A DNA stretch of 64,000 bases, taken from NCBI GenBank assembly GCA_046154645.1, contig JBJXDZ010000082.1, positions 44,234-108,233 of the forward strand, in the 5' to 3' direction. Positions 35,391 through 44,048 of the stretch are shown in pieces. Each line of letters starts with the position of its first letter. Positions within the stretch are counted from its first letter, which is position 1. Origin of the DNA: Ga0077555 sp046154645. Its GTDB lineage: Bacteria; Pseudomonadota; Alphaproteobacteria; Rhizobiales; Hyphomicrobiaceae. A program made the position numbers and the translations under genes. The notes below the pieces were generated by a model. The model made no database searches and was not told the origin of the DNA. It worked only from the letters and a program-made list of their open reading frames with translations.

Positions 35391-36122
35391 ATGAGAGAGC
35401 ATGGGATGCCGCGGCTGCTGGCGAGCGGGGATACGGCACTGGTGGTGGAGTTCGGCGACACCGTCGATCGCGCCATTAATGCCCAGGTCATGGGGCTGGC
35501 CGACCGCATCGAGGCCGAGACAATCCCCGGCATCGTCGAGTTGGTGCCGACGTTTCGTTCGCTCATGATCCATTACGACCCCCTCACGACCAGCCATGCC
35601 AAGTTGGCCGGCGAAATGCAGCGGCTGCTGCAGGGCCTCGATGCCACCGAGCGCAGCGGACGGCTGTGGCGCATTCCCGTTTGCTACGAGGGCGAGATGG
35701 CGCCCGATCTCGAAGACGTGGCCCGCGCCACCAAGCTGACCACGGCCGAAGTTGTGACAACCCATGCGGGCGAGATATACCAAGTCTACTGCGTCGGCTT
35801 TCTCCCCGGTTTTCCCTATATGGGCGATCTTCCTGCCGCTCTCGAACTACCGAGGCGTACTTCGCCGCGCATTCGCCTGCCGCAAGGCTCGGTCTGCATG
35901 GCCATGCGCATGACCGGCGTCTATCCCATTGAAAGCCCGGGTGGCTGGCACCTGCTCGGCCGCACACCCGTGCGCCTCTTCGACCGCCGCCGCCGCGATG
36001 CCGTCCTCATGGCACCCGGCGACCAGGTCAAGTTCGAGCCCATCAAGCGGGCCGAGTTCGACCAACTGGATGCCGCTGCAACCGCCGGTACGCTGGACCT
36101 CGAGCCGGCGAGGGCCGCTTGA
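35391..36122 (+). CDS. pxpB: 5-oxoprolinase subunit B (KipI-like)
   Basis: A 243-residue KipI/PxpB protein with GAAGG 7 bases before ATG 35391. It includes LLASGDTALVVEFGDTVD, the VYCVGFLPGFPYMGDLP segment of the cyclophilin-like domain, and ESPGGWHLLGRTP. It forms the ATP-dependent oxoprolinase with PxpA/PxpC. Its TGA overlaps the pxpC ATG (TGATG). Confidence 0.95.
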   Translation: MREHGMPRLLASGDTALVVEFGDTVDRAINAQVMGLADRIEAETIPGIVELVPTFRSLMIHYDPLTTSHAKLAGEMQRLLQGLDATERSGRLWRIPVCYEGEMAPDLEDVARATKLTTAEVVTTHAGEIYQVYCVGFLPGFPYMGDLPAALELPRRTSPRIRLPQGSVCMAMRMTGVYPIESPGGWHLLGRTPVRLFDRRRRDAVLMAPGDQVKFEPIKRAEFDQLDAAATAGTLDLEPARAA

Positions 36123-37165
36123 TGGCCGCCGCACTCAAGGTGATTCAGCCGGGATTGCAGACGACGGTGCAGGATCTCGGCCGCATCGGTCACCAGAAGC
36201 TCGGCATCCCTGTCTCCGGCGCCCTTGATACGACGGCGCTGCGGGCAGCCAACATCGTCGTTGGCAATGCGCCTGATGTCGCCGGTTTGGAGATGGTCAT
36301 GACGGGACCGACGCTGGAGGTCGTGGCCGAAAGCGTCCGCGTCGCTGTGGCCGGCGGCAGCACCGAGTTGCAGATCCTCGTCGAGGGGGTCGAACCACGC
36401 CGTATCGGTCCGCTGCAAAGCACGAGACTGGTTCGCGGCGAACGGTTGCGCATCGCCACCGTGACCGGGAGCGCCGTCGCATATCTCGCCATTGCTGGCG
36501 GTCTCGACATCGCACCGTTCCTCGGCAGCCGCTCAACCTATGTGCGGGGTGGCTTTGGCGGCCTCGACGGCCGCGCCCTGCGGGAGGGCGATACGCTGCC
36601 GCTCGGCACACCAAACGCTGCCGAACGTCCAGAAATGCGGCTTACCGGCTTACCGCTGCTGCCCTTGACGAGCGTGCGCCTGGTGCTTGGTCCGCAGGAC
36701 GACGAATTCACTGCCGCAGCGCTCGCAACGCTGACAGGTACCGAATACACGGTGACACGTGAGGCCGACCGCATGGGCCTGCGGCTCGACGGGGCCCGCC
36801 TGGACCACACCAAGGGGCACAACATCGTGTCGGACGGCATCGCCCCCGGTGCCATCCAGGTGCCCGGCAACGGCCTGCCGATTGTGCTGCTCGCCGACCG
36901 GCAGTCGACAGGGGGCTACCCGAAGATTGCCACGGTGATCTCAGCCGACCTGCCCGGGCTTGGCCGGGCCTCGCCGGGGGCGCGGCTCCGCTTCCTCGCC
37001 GTCAGCGTGGCTGCTGCCGAAGCGGCCCGGCGCCAGCTGGAAGCCGGCATCAAGGAAATGGCTAGGCGTCTTGAACCGGTTCGATCCAGCGAGCCAGACT
37101 TGGACCGCCTACTGTCGGCCAACCTGATCAGCGGTGTCATCGATGCCGAAGATCCGGCTGCGTGA
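36122..37165 (+). CDS. pxpC: 5-oxoprolinase subunit C (KipA-like, biotin-dependent carboxylase-like)
   Basis: A 347-residue KipA/PxpC from ATG 36122. It begins KVIQPGLQTTVQDLGRIGHQKLGIPVSG, and has AYLAIAGGLDI, a RSTYVRGGFGGLDGRAL core and GNGLPIVLLADRQSTGGYPKIA near the C-terminus, all family signatures. It is translated with pxpB and followed by a strong terminator. Confidence 0.95.
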   Translation: MAAALKVIQPGLQTTVQDLGRIGHQKLGIPVSGALDTTALRAANIVVGNAPDVAGLEMVMTGPTLEVVAESVRVAVAGGSTELQILVEGVEPRRIGPLQSTRLVRGERLRIATVTGSAVAYLAIAGGLDIAPFLGSRSTYVRGGFGGLDGRALREGDTLPLGTPNAAERPEMRLTGLPLLPLTSVRLVLGPQDDEFTAAALATLTGTEYTVTREADRMGLRLDGARLDHTKGHNIVSDGIAPGAIQVPGNGLPIVLLADRQSTGGYPKIATVISADLPGLGRASPGARLRFLAVSVAAAEAARRQLEAGIKEMARRLEPVRSSEPDLDRLLSANLISGVIDAEDPAA

Positions 37166-37173
37166 ATGAAGGA

Positions 37174-37200
37174 AGCGGGGAGCCCGTAAGGCTCCCCGCT
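37174..37200. terminator. Intrinsic terminator between pxpC and ctrA
   Basis: A perfect 11-base stem (AGCGGGGAGCC / GGCTCCCCGCT) with loop CGTAA lies between the convergent pxpC and ctrA genes. It lacks a long T-run on the plus strand, but its very stable stem fits a shared terminator. Confidence 0.75.
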
Positions 37201-37242
37201 GTGTCGGGCACGACTGAGGCAGACTGCGCTGCAACCAGGCGA

Positions 37243-37941
37243 TCAGGCCGCCACGTTGCCTTCGTCGCCGGGATTGCGCAGCACGTAGCCGCGGCCCCAG
37301 ACCGTCTCGATGTAGTGCTTGCCGCCGGTGGCCGCCTGCAGCTTCTTGCGCAGCTTGCAGATGAACACGTCGATGATCTTCAGTTCCGGCTCGTCCATGC
37401 CGCCATAGAGATGATTGAGGAACATCTCTTTGGTAAGCGTGGTGCCTTTCCTGAGCGAGAGCAGCTCCAGCATTTGATATTCCTTGCCGGTCAGATGCAC
37501 GCGCTGGTTATTGACCTCGACGGTCTTGGTATCCAGGTTGACGCGCAGATCGCCGGTTTCGATGACCGATTGTGCATGCCCTTTCGAGCGGCGCACGATG
37601 GCATGGATCCGGGCCACCAATTCGTCCTTGTGGAACGGCTTGGTCATATAGTCGTCGGCGCCGAAGCCGAGACCCTTCACCTTGTCGTCGATCTGAGCCA
37701 AACCCGACAGAATGAGGATCGGCGTTTGCACCTTGGAAACGCGCAAGGTCTTGAGGACGTCATAGCCGCTCATATCCGGTAGATTGATATCAAGCAGAAT
37801 GATGTCGTAGTCATAGAGCTTGCCGAGGTCGACGCCTTCCTCGCCAAGATCCGTGGTGTAGACGTTGAAACCTTCAGATTGAAGCATCAACTCGATGCTT
37901 TGCGCCGTCGCGCTATCGTCCTCGATCAAAAGGACTCGCAT
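37243..37941 (-). CDS. ctrA: Cell cycle response regulator CtrA
   Basis: A 232-residue OmpR-type regulator starting MRVLLIEDDSATAQSIELML at ATG 37941 (AGAGGAAGG upstream). The phosphoacceptor is D51 in YDIILLDINLPD. The wing-helix DNA-binding domain has LTGKEYQMLELLSLRKG, MFLNHLYGG and GRGYVLR, identical in character to alphaproteobacterial CtrA. CtrA binds TTAA-N7-TTAA sites and controls replication, flagella and division. The C-terminus ends NVAA, the hydrophobic pair typical of ClpXP recognition in CtrA proteins. Confidence 0.97.
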   Translation of the reverse strand: MRVLLIEDDSATAQSIELMLQSEGFNVYTTDLGEEGVDLGKLYDYDIILLDINLPDMSGYDVLKTLRVSKVQTPILILSGLAQIDDKVKGLGFGADDYMTKPFHKDELVARIHAIVRRSKGHAQSVIETGDLRVNLDTKTVEVNNQRVHLTGKEYQMLELLSLRKGTTLTKEMFLNHLYGGMDEPELKIIDVFICKLRKKLQAATGGKHYIETVWGRGYVLRNPGDEGNVAA

Positions 37942-38557
37942 GCCTTCCTCTCTTCCCCAGCCCGTGCCGGAACCGCTGCCCCGAATTCCGAAGAGCACGC
38001 CACTGTCGATGCGGCTCGTTCATGTTTCAGAAATACTAGGGCTGAGAGGATTACCACTGAGTTAATTCTTACCCTTCCGTGCAGATAATCCTGAAACGAA
38101 CCAACAATCGGCTCGCCCATCCGCCCGAAGAGAACGCACCTCGTCTGCCAAAATCGCCATCTGCCCATGGCAACTTCGCTGCCGGCAACCCAAAGGCCAC
38201 CGATTTCCCGATTTCTGAACCTGCCGAGTAACCTGGCTGCTGGCGCCGGGAAGCTCCCATCCCCGCCGCCCACCACAACATCCCCATCGACATCTAACTG
38301 ATTTGCCCCGACGCCCATAGCATCATGTTTCGATCCGAATCGCCTTTTGCGGGCCCGTCCGAATTCAGTTCAGCAGCGTGGCTTTACTACAACGTAAGGC
38401 GCTCGTGGCATGCTTAACGCCGAGCCCAAGCCAATTAGCGTCGATGGCGCCAATGGAAGGGGCTTGCGTTCCGTCGGCGTAACCTTCAAATTCCTTGGCA
38501 TGGAACTTGAAACGACTGCTGGCACTAGAGTGTATGGTGTTCTGGGGTAAGCCGGCC
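37942..38557. other. Divergent ctrA-fliJ control region
   Basis: 616 bases without a credible gene. It contains a near-consensus CtrA site (38051-38065) and a GAATC sequence (38337) that is a CcrM-type GANTC methylation site. Open frames on both strands have no ribosome sites or recognisable product. The length is typical of the multi-promoter ctrA upstream region of alphaproteobacteria. Confidence 0.5.
38051..38065 (-). promoter_or_regulatory. Candidate CtrA-binding site upstream of ctrA
   Basis: On the minus strand the sequence reads TTAA-N7-GTAA, matching the CtrA consensus TTAA-N7-TTAA at 7 of 8 positions. It lies about 110 bases before the ctrA start, where autoregulation would act. Inference from motif only. 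Confidence 0.45.
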
Positions 38558-38938
38558 ATGAAGCCACGTGAAAGCGTTCTCCGACTGAAGCGTTTCGAGG
38601 CCGATGAAAAGGCCCGAAAGGTCGCCGACCTGCAGGCAATGATCCGCGAGTTCGAGCAGGTGGCGACCGATCTCGAGCGCCAGATTTCGAGCGAGGAAAG
38701 TCGCACGGGCGTCAAGGACATGAAGCATTTCGCGTACTCGACATTCGCGAAGGCGGCAGCCCAGCGGCGCGACAATCTCAAGATATCTATCGATGATCTG
38801 CGGGCCAAGCTCGACTTGGCCGTGGCCGAGCACGAGGCTGCGCGCGAAAATCTGGTCAAGGCTGAGACCGGTGAAGGTCGCGAGCATGGCCGCGGCCGCC
38901 GCCGCAGCGAGCCAAGCTCAGACGTGCTGGCAAGCTGA
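38558..38938 (+). CDS. fliJ: FliJ-like flagellar export protein
   Basis: A 126-residue coiled-coil protein from ATG 38558 (MKPRESVLRLKRFEADEKARK). Long charged helices (VADLQAMIREFEQVATDLER, NLKISIDDLRAKLDLAVAEHE) make a FliJ-like hairpin. FliJ works with the FliI ATPase in flagellar protein export. It being next to ctrA is common in Hyphomicrobiales. fliI is not in the window. A terminator follows. Confidence 0.8.
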   Translation: MKPRESVLRLKRFEADEKARKVADLQAMIREFEQVATDLERQISSEESRTGVKDMKHFAYSTFAKAAAQRRDNLKISIDDLRAKLDLAVAEHEAARENLVKAETGEGREHGRGRRRSEPSSDVLAS

Positions 38939-39013
38939 CCCTTGACGAGGGCTGCGCCCGCGCTGGAACACGGGCACGACAATTATCCCGATTTCAGACA
39001 CCGAGACATGCGA

Positions 39014-39038
39014 AGCCCGGCTCCTCACGGACCGGGCT
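39014..39038 (+). terminator. Intrinsic terminator after fliJ
   Basis: AGCCCGG (39014-39020) pairs with CCGGGCT (39032-39038) across an 11-base loop, followed by CTTTG. It lies 75 bases after fliJ on the plus strand. Confidence 0.65.
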
Positions 39039-39180
39039 CTTTGCGGTCGATGGCACTGGCATTTCTCCCGAATTGATCAGCAGTCGCGTCGCCACGCCAT
39101 CTTGCGCAAACCGGTCGGCTCTGGAATCTTCGCTGGGCATGCTCACACTTGCCGCCACAAGGCGCTGTTGGCGCCACGCG

Positions 39181-39759
39181 ATGTCTCGAGGCTGCCCGCT
39201 GTCGCCGCGCTACGGTCGGCTGGCGGGGACGGCATTTGCGCTGGGTGTGGGTCTGGCCATGGCCGGCTGCGGTACGACCTCGCTGTCACAATCCCTTGGC
39301 GTTGCCGTCGGCGCGACCGCCCATCCCGAGCCTCCGGTCGAAATCTACAGCCGTATCGCCAAGGGCGCCCTCAATTGCTGGTTCGGCCCCCAAGGTAGCC
39401 TGAAGCGCACGCATGTCTTCCACGCTGACGTCTCGCCGCCATCCGCCGGCGGCGCCGCCGAGATTGTCATCCACGAGCGCGATATGGCCGCCGCATCACC
39501 GCGCTCGCTGCGCTTCTACCGGATCAGCATCACACCAGCCGGCGAAGGATCCACGGTGCAAATCGAGAATTTGCGCTTCCCCGAGGCGGTGGCCAAGGAT
39601 CTGGTCGCCGATGTGGTGCGGTGGGCCGGAGGCGGCACGGAGTGCAGCGTGATCGGCGTCGGCGGCTGGAATGCCAAGCCGCAAACGGCCGCCGAGATCG
39701 CAGCGGCACAGGCCGAAGCTGCCAAGACCGTCAAGCAGAAGGTCAAGAAAAAGCCGTGA
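39181..39759 (+). CDS. Predicted lipoprotein of unknown function
   Basis: A 192-residue product from ATG 39181 with a basic start, a hydrophobic stretch and the lipobox LAMAGC (lipidated C30). The mature domain holds YSRIAKGALNCWFGPQGSLK, EIVIHERD and a C-terminal lysine-rich tail (KTVKQKVKKKP). The CWFG motif and alternating strands suggest a small beta domain, but no family can be named. Convergent with sciP. Confidence 0.7.
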   Translation: MSRGCPLSPRYGRLAGTAFALGVGLAMAGCGTTSLSQSLGVAVGATAHPEPPVEIYSRIAKGALNCWFGPQGSLKRTHVFHADVSPPSAGGAAEIVIHERDMAAASPRSLRFYRISITPAGEGSTVQIENLRFPEAVAKDLVADVVRWAGGGTECSVIGVGGWNAKPQTAAEIAAAQAEAAKTVKQKVKKKP

Positions 39760-39875
39760 GCCAGCCCCAGGCAGGGCCGCGCTCGCGTCGGAACCAGGTA
39801 CAGCGTGTCATGGCCGGGGGAGGGCTGGCTCGGTCCATTTTGCGGTGCCAAGCATCCGTCCCGCTCGCCATCGGA

Positions 39876-40154
39876 TCAGCTCCGATAGTCCTGGACGCGG
39901 GTGGCGCGCAGGCCGGCCAAGCCATGCTTGTCGATCGAGCGCTGCCAGGACAGGAACTCGTCGACGGTCAGCTTGTAGCGGTCGCAGGCCTCCTCGAGGC
40001 TGAGCAGGCCACCGCGAACGGCGGCGACAACTTCAGCCTTGCGGCGGATGACCCAGCGCTTGGTATCTTTCGGTGGCAGATCGGCAACCGTGAGCGGGCT
40101 GCCATCGGGACCGATGACGTAGCGGGTGCGGGTTCGGAACTGTTGTTCGGTCAT
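39876..40154 (-). CDS. sciP: CtrA inhibitor SciP (DUF1153)
   Basis: A 92-residue DUF1153 protein matching SciP: YVIGPDGSPLTVADLPP near the N-terminus, then KRWVIRRKAEVVAAVRGGLL and SLEEACDRYKLTVDEFLSWQ forming a helix-turn-helix. In Caulobacter SciP binds DNA and CtrA to stop CtrA-activated transcription in G1. It is only about 2 kb from ctrA and has a candidate CtrA site in front. Confidence 0.93.
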   Translation of the reverse strand: MTEQQFRTRTRYVIGPDGSPLTVADLPPKDTKRWVIRRKAEVVAAVRGGLLSLEEACDRYKLTVDEFLSWQRSIDKHGLAGLRATRVQDYRS

Positions 40155-40203
40155 GGTACGCGTTACACTCTCATCAGACCTGACTCATGCTAACCGAGCG
40201 AGA

Positions 40204-40218
40204 TTAAGCTCGGCCTAA
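40204..40218. promoter_or_regulatory. Candidate CtrA-binding site upstream of sciP
   Basis: TTAA-GCTCGGC-CTAA matches TTAA-N7-TTAA at 7 of 8 positions and lies 50 bases before the sciP start codon. A CcrM-type GACTC lies between it and sciP. CtrA activation of sciP is known in Caulobacter; here it is inferred from sequence. Confidence 0.5.
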
Positions 40219-40264
40219 GCAACTCGGTAAACGCAGCCCCAACCCGTGCCCCATTTTTATCATG

Positions 40265-40291
40265 AATATCCGTTAGATAGGCACGGATATT
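40265..40291. repeat. Perfect inverted repeat, possible operator
   Basis: AATATCCGT (40265-40273) and ACGGATATT (40283-40291) form a perfect 9-base palindromic pair with a 9-base spacer, in a locally AT-rich patch. Centre-to-centre spacing of 18 bases suits a dimeric regulator. It could control mnmA or sciP. Confidence 0.5.
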
Positions 40292-40483
40292 GAGAGATGG
40301 TTAACGCCTGCGCCAGTCCGTGACAGACCAGCGCCGAAGGGCACGGCCGAGGGGCAATTGTCCACCGGTTCAATGGATTGATTGCAAGTGTGATGCCGAC
40401 TCTCTGCAAAACCGAAATTCATGATAGTAAGATCCGGCATCGTTAGTCCCGATGCCGCCCGTCGTCCCGTTCTGAGCCGCTAC

Positions 40484-41731
40484 ATGACCCTGAACACTGA
40501 TTTTGAGCCGCTCGCCGGCGTGCCGCAGGGCGCGCGCGTCCTTGTTGCCATGTCAGGCGGCGTCGACAGTTCCGTCGTTGCAGCCTTGCTCAAGTCACAG
40601 GGCTACGATGTCGTGGGCGTTACATTGCAACTCTATGACCACGGTGCGGCCACGGCTCGGAAGGGGGCCTGCTGCGCCGGCCAGGATATTCACGACGCGC
40701 GGCGCGTGGCCGATGCGCTGGCCATTCCGCACTACGTTTTCGACTACGAGAGCCGCTTTCGAGCTTCCGTCATTGAGCCGTTTGCCGACAGCTACGCTGC
40801 CGGTGAGACCCCGATTCCGTGTGTCACCTGCAACCAGACGGTCAAATTTACTGATTTGCTAGCCACCGCCCGCGAGCTCGGCGCAGCCGCCATGGCGACG
40901 GGTCACTACGCCGAGCTCCGCCACACCACTCGGGGACCGGAGCTCTACCGCGCCGCCGACACTGACCGCGACCAGAGCTATTTCCTCTTCGCGACCAAGC
41001 GCGAGCAATTGGCCTACCTGCGCTTTCCCCTGGGCGCCCTCCCCAAGGCCGAGGTCCGTGCCCTTGCCCGGCGCTTTGCCCTGCCCGTCGCCGACAAGCC
41101 CGACAGCCAGGACATCTGCTTCGTCCCGTCCGGTCGTTACAGCGACATCATTGAAAAGCTCCGCCCCGGCGCCATTGCGCCCGGTGACATCGTGCACATC
41201 GATGGTCGCGTACTCGGCCAGCACAAGGGCGTGGTGCACTATACTGTCGGCCAGCGGCGGGGGCTCGGCATTACCAATTCCGAGCCGCTGTTCGTCGTCC
41301 GCCTCGATTCCGCGCGCCGACAGGTCATCGTCGCCCCTCGCGATGGCTTGCATACCCGGCGGATCCTGGTAAAAAGTGCCAATTGGCTCGGTGACGGGCC
41401 AATCGGGGGCGAGGGCCCAGCGTTGGGCCGTGACGAAGGGGGGCGCTCAGTGTTCGTTCGTGTTCGATCGACACAGCCACCGCAAGCCGCCATACTTTCA
41501 GCGCAGGGCCATGGTATCAGCGTGCTTTTGGCGGATGGAGAGCATGGCGTGGCGGCGGGACAGGCGTGCGTATTCTACGCCGACGGCTCATCGCGAGCAC
41601 GCGTGCTCGGCGGAGGATGGATCACCTCCAGCCACATCGAGAGCCAATTCGGACCAGATCACTCTTCCATGACAGCGACGGCAACCAGCCAACAGGCCGA
41701 AGATAAGCGCCTGGGGCCGCCGATCGTCTGA
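40484..41731 (+). CDS. mnmA: tRNA-specific 2-thiouridylase MnmA
   Basis: About 415 residues from ATG 40484 (MTLNTDFEPL); an ATG at 40421 is possible but would add an unconserved 21 residues. It has the PP-loop VAMSGGVDSSVVAALL, the catalytic cysteine in ETPIPCVTCNQ and the persulfide cysteine in DKPDSQDICFVPSG. It thiolates uridine 34 of tRNA-Lys, Glu and Gln. The C-terminus is longer than usual, ending in a low-complexity SQQAEDKRLGPP tail. Confidence 0.96.
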   Translation: MTLNTDFEPLAGVPQGARVLVAMSGGVDSSVVAALLKSQGYDVVGVTLQLYDHGAATARKGACCAGQDIHDARRVADALAIPHYVFDYESRFRASVIEPFADSYAAGETPIPCVTCNQTVKFTDLLATARELGAAAMATGHYAELRHTTRGPELYRAADTDRDQSYFLFATKREQLAYLRFPLGALPKAEVRALARRFALPVADKPDSQDICFVPSGRYSDIIEKLRPGAIAPGDIVHIDGRVLGQHKGVVHYTVGQRRGLGITNSEPLFVVRLDSARRQVIVAPRDGLHTRRILVKSANWLGDGPIGGEGPALGRDEGGRSVFVRVRSTQPPQAAILSAQGHGISVLLADGEHGVAAGQACVFYADGSSRARVLGGGWITSSHIESQFGPDHSSMTATATSQQAEDKRLGPPIV

Positions 41732-41803
41732 CCGACATGGATTCCGCCGGGGACGACCAGCCACAACATCACGCCAGATGTATCGAGAGGAGCAAGTGAG
41801 GTC

Positions 41804-42523
41804 ATGACATCGACGTTACGTCCAGGAGGGCGTCCCGACGGGAACGCCAAACGTCGGTCCGTGGGCAGTGCGGTGAAGGCGGCTGAGTTGAATGAAGCCG
41901 CCGTCCGGAAGTCCTATCGGCGATGGGCCCCTGTTTACGACAACACCTTCGGTCGCTTCACGACCGAAGGCCGCCGCCACGCGGTGGAAATCATCAATCA
42001 GCGCCACGGTAGCGTGCTGGAGGTTGGCGTCGGCACCGGCTTGTCGTTGCCGAACTATGGCAGCCATCTGGAGATCGTCGGGATTGATCTGTCGCCGGAG
42101 ATGCTGGAGAAGGCACGCGAGAAGTGCGCCGATGAAGGCCTCGACAACGTCAGCAGTCTGCACGAGATGGACGCAGGCGACCTCAAGTTCAAGGATTCGA
42201 GCTTCGACACCGTCGTTGCGATGTACACGCTGACTGTCGTGCCGGAGCCTGAGAAAGTGATGCGCGAGCTGGCTCGCGTCTGCAGAATTGGCGGGCAGGT
42301 GATCCTGGTCAATCACTTCAGTCAGGAAGAGGGCGTGCGCGGCTGGGTCGAGCGGCGCATGGCCCCCTTTGGCGACAAGCTCGGCTGGCGCCCGGTCTTC
42401 GACCTCGACCGCGTCATGGTGTGCGAGAACCTGAAAGTGGTCGATCGGCAGGCATTGCGGCCGTGGGGCCTCTTCACCATGCTGCGCTTTGAGAAGACGT
42501 TTCATGCCCCTGCCAAGGGCTGA
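41804..42523 (+). CDS. pmtA: Phosphatidylethanolamine N-methyltransferase
   Basis: A 239-residue SAM methyltransferase. AAVRKSYRRWAPVYDNTFG and VLEVGVGTGLSLPNY, then EIVGIDLSPEMLEKAREK, are characteristic of rhizobial PmtA, which makes phosphatidylcholine by three methylations of phosphatidylethanolamine. GAGGAG lies about 10 bases before ATG 41804. Followed by a terminator. Confidence 0.88.
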   Translation: MTSTLRPGGRPDGNAKRRSVGSAVKAAELNEAAVRKSYRRWAPVYDNTFGRFTTEGRRHAVEIINQRHGSVLEVGVGTGLSLPNYGSHLEIVGIDLSPEMLEKAREKCADEGLDNVSSLHEMDAGDLKFKDSSFDTVVAMYTLTVVPEPEKVMRELARVCRIGGQVILVNHFSQEEGVRGWVERRMAPFGDKLGWRPVFDLDRVMVCENLKVVDRQALRPWGLFTMLRFEKTFHAPAKG

Positions 42524-42558
42524 CTGACTAGCCGACGGACGGGCCGCAACTCACTGGG

Positions 42559-42579
42559 CGGCCGGGCCAAACCCGGCCG
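42559..42579 (+). terminator. Intrinsic terminator after pmtA
   Basis: CGGCCGGG and CCCGGCCG form a perfect 8-base stem around CCAAA, followed by TTTGCCTT, 36 bases after the pmtA stop. Confidence 0.8.
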
Positions 42580-42796
42580 TTTGCCTTAACCTCGGACAGC
42601 CGGGACCCGTCTGGTGCCGGCTGTTGCCTCGGCCTTCGTCGTACGCTACATACGGTCATCGCTGCAGCATGACGTTCTGATCCTGTGACGCCGGTCACTG
42701 CCGACGTGACGGGCGCCGGTTAAATTACGGGTCATAGCGACGCGACGCAGTCGCTTGCAGCAGACAACGGCCTCGGATCATCGAGACCGAACGGTA

Positions 42797-42873
42797 GCCG
42801 CCTTAGCTCAGTTGGTTAGAGCACTAGATTGTGGATCTAGGGGTCCCCTGTTCAAGCCAGGGAGGCGGTACCA
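42797..42873 (+). tRNA. tRNA-His (GTG)
   Basis: A full cloverleaf with encoded CCA. The acceptor is GCCGCCT/AGGCGGT, so G1 pairs with U72. The D-arm is GCTC...GAGC, the anticodon arm CTAGA-TTGTGGA-TCTAG with GTG, and the T-arm CCCTG-TTCAAGC-CAGGG. The discriminator is A73. There is no G-1/C73 pair, as in the group of alphaproteobacteria whose HisRS accepts tRNA-His without G-1. Confidence 0.95.
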
Positions 42874-43102
42874 ATCGAATCAATCGCTTGCGTTCCGGGA
42901 TGGTCGCAGCAACCCCTTTCTGACCACGCAAAATAAAGAGATGCGCGTGTCGGCCCCCAAATGCGTAACGCCTCCATTGCGATCACCAAGGGGGTATGCG
43001 TCATAGTCGGCTCGCTGAGACGCCCTCCCTGGCAATGACAATTCGGTCACGGGCAGCGGCACGCTCAGTTCCTGCTCCAAGAACCCGGTGCGTTGCAGAT
43101 CC

Positions 43103-43972
43103 CTATTCGCGAACCTTGCCGGCATCTGGCCCCGCGCCTTTGTCGGTCCAGGACGGCGGCAAACCGATGGCGCCGCCGAGTGTGCCGCCAACGCCGGGAT
43201 GCTTCCCGAAGCGCGCGCACGCTGCCTGTTTCGGATCGGCACCGAAGTACTCGCCCGCGGCCTGCAGGCTCGGCATGCCGCTCGAGGGATCAGCGATCGG
43301 ATCGTTGCCGGTGACGAGCAGATGGGCGAAATCCTGCGCGAAGGCCGCAGCGAGTTCATAGGCATCGCCCTCTTGCGAGGCGCGGGCCTGCGTCGTCAGG
43401 GCATCGGCGCCCCTGGCCCAGGCGAGAGCACCGATCTGCTGACCACTTTTGGTGCGTGCCTGGCCTTCAGCTGCGAGGCTGCCGAGGCCAAAGGGCAAAC
43501 GTGGCACAGGAATGGGCACACCCGTCACGGCCCCCGCGACCTTGCCGCCGATGCCGAGGACGGCCGAAGTCCCTGCGAGCATCGTGTCCGTCGCGCCGAG
43601 ATGCGTGATCACGACACGGACCAAAACGTCGGCATTCTGCTCAAGGCCCGTCACGGTGAAACGCCGGCTGAGGCCCGAGCAAAGCGCGCGATCGATGGCA
43701 TTGGCGACCAAGGCGGCCTGCTCAGGTTTCAGGCCGCCGCTACGCGCCGCATCGGAAAGGATCGTCGGCGCCAAGTAGACGGACTTCGCCGCCAGCAAAG
43801 ACCGTCTGTCAACCTTCTGTTTCGTGCGCGTCAGGACACCGTCGCTCGGTTTCAGCTCGGCATGGGACAGCAATGCGCCGGACTCTGTCAGCGGCGCTGT
43901 GGCGCAACCCGCCAAGGTGACCGCAACGCCCAACACTGCGAGGACACCTGCCGTGGTTTGGTACTGTCTCAT
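43103..43972 (-). CDS. DUF3313-like lipoprotein
   Basis: A 289-residue lipoprotein (lipobox TLAGC, C23) from ATG 43972 with GGGAG upstream. The mature part has LKPSDGVLTRTKQKVDRR, a strand-rich middle and VVITHLGATDTM, resembling the DUF3313 fold of putative outer-membrane-linked lipoproteins. It ends the operon of the DevBCA-type exporter, so it may help that system at the envelope. Confidence 0.7.
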   Translation of the reverse strand: MRQYQTTAGVLAVLGVAVTLAGCATAPLTESGALLSHAELKPSDGVLTRTKQKVDRRSLLAAKSVYLAPTILSDAARSGGLKPEQAALVANAIDRALCSGLSRRFTVTGLEQNADVLVRVVITHLGATDTMLAGTSAVLGIGGKVAGAVTGVPIPVPRLPFGLGSLAAEGQARTKSGQQIGALAWARGADALTTQARASQEGDAYELAAAFAQDFAHLLVTGNDPIADPSSGMPSLQAAGEYFGADPKQAACARFGKHPGVGGTLGGAIGLPPSWTDKGAGPDAGKVRE

Positions 43973-44048
43973 GAAGCTCCCAACAGATCAGCCAACCAGC
44001 CAGACCGGATCGCCCCGGTCGGTCGCACCGTCTCGGTCTGCGAGGCGA

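Larger units (their letters stand above)
40155..40483. other. sciP-mnmA divergent control region
   Basis: 329 bases with no gene. It holds a GACTC (GANTC) site at 40182, a near-consensus CtrA site at 40204-40218 and a perfect 9-base inverted repeat at 40265-40291. Confidence 0.55.

Noticed and set aside
42797..43102. tRNA-His as a possible integration site for a mobile element
   Set aside because: No integrase, no repeat of the tRNA 3' end in the window and ordinary genes on both sides.
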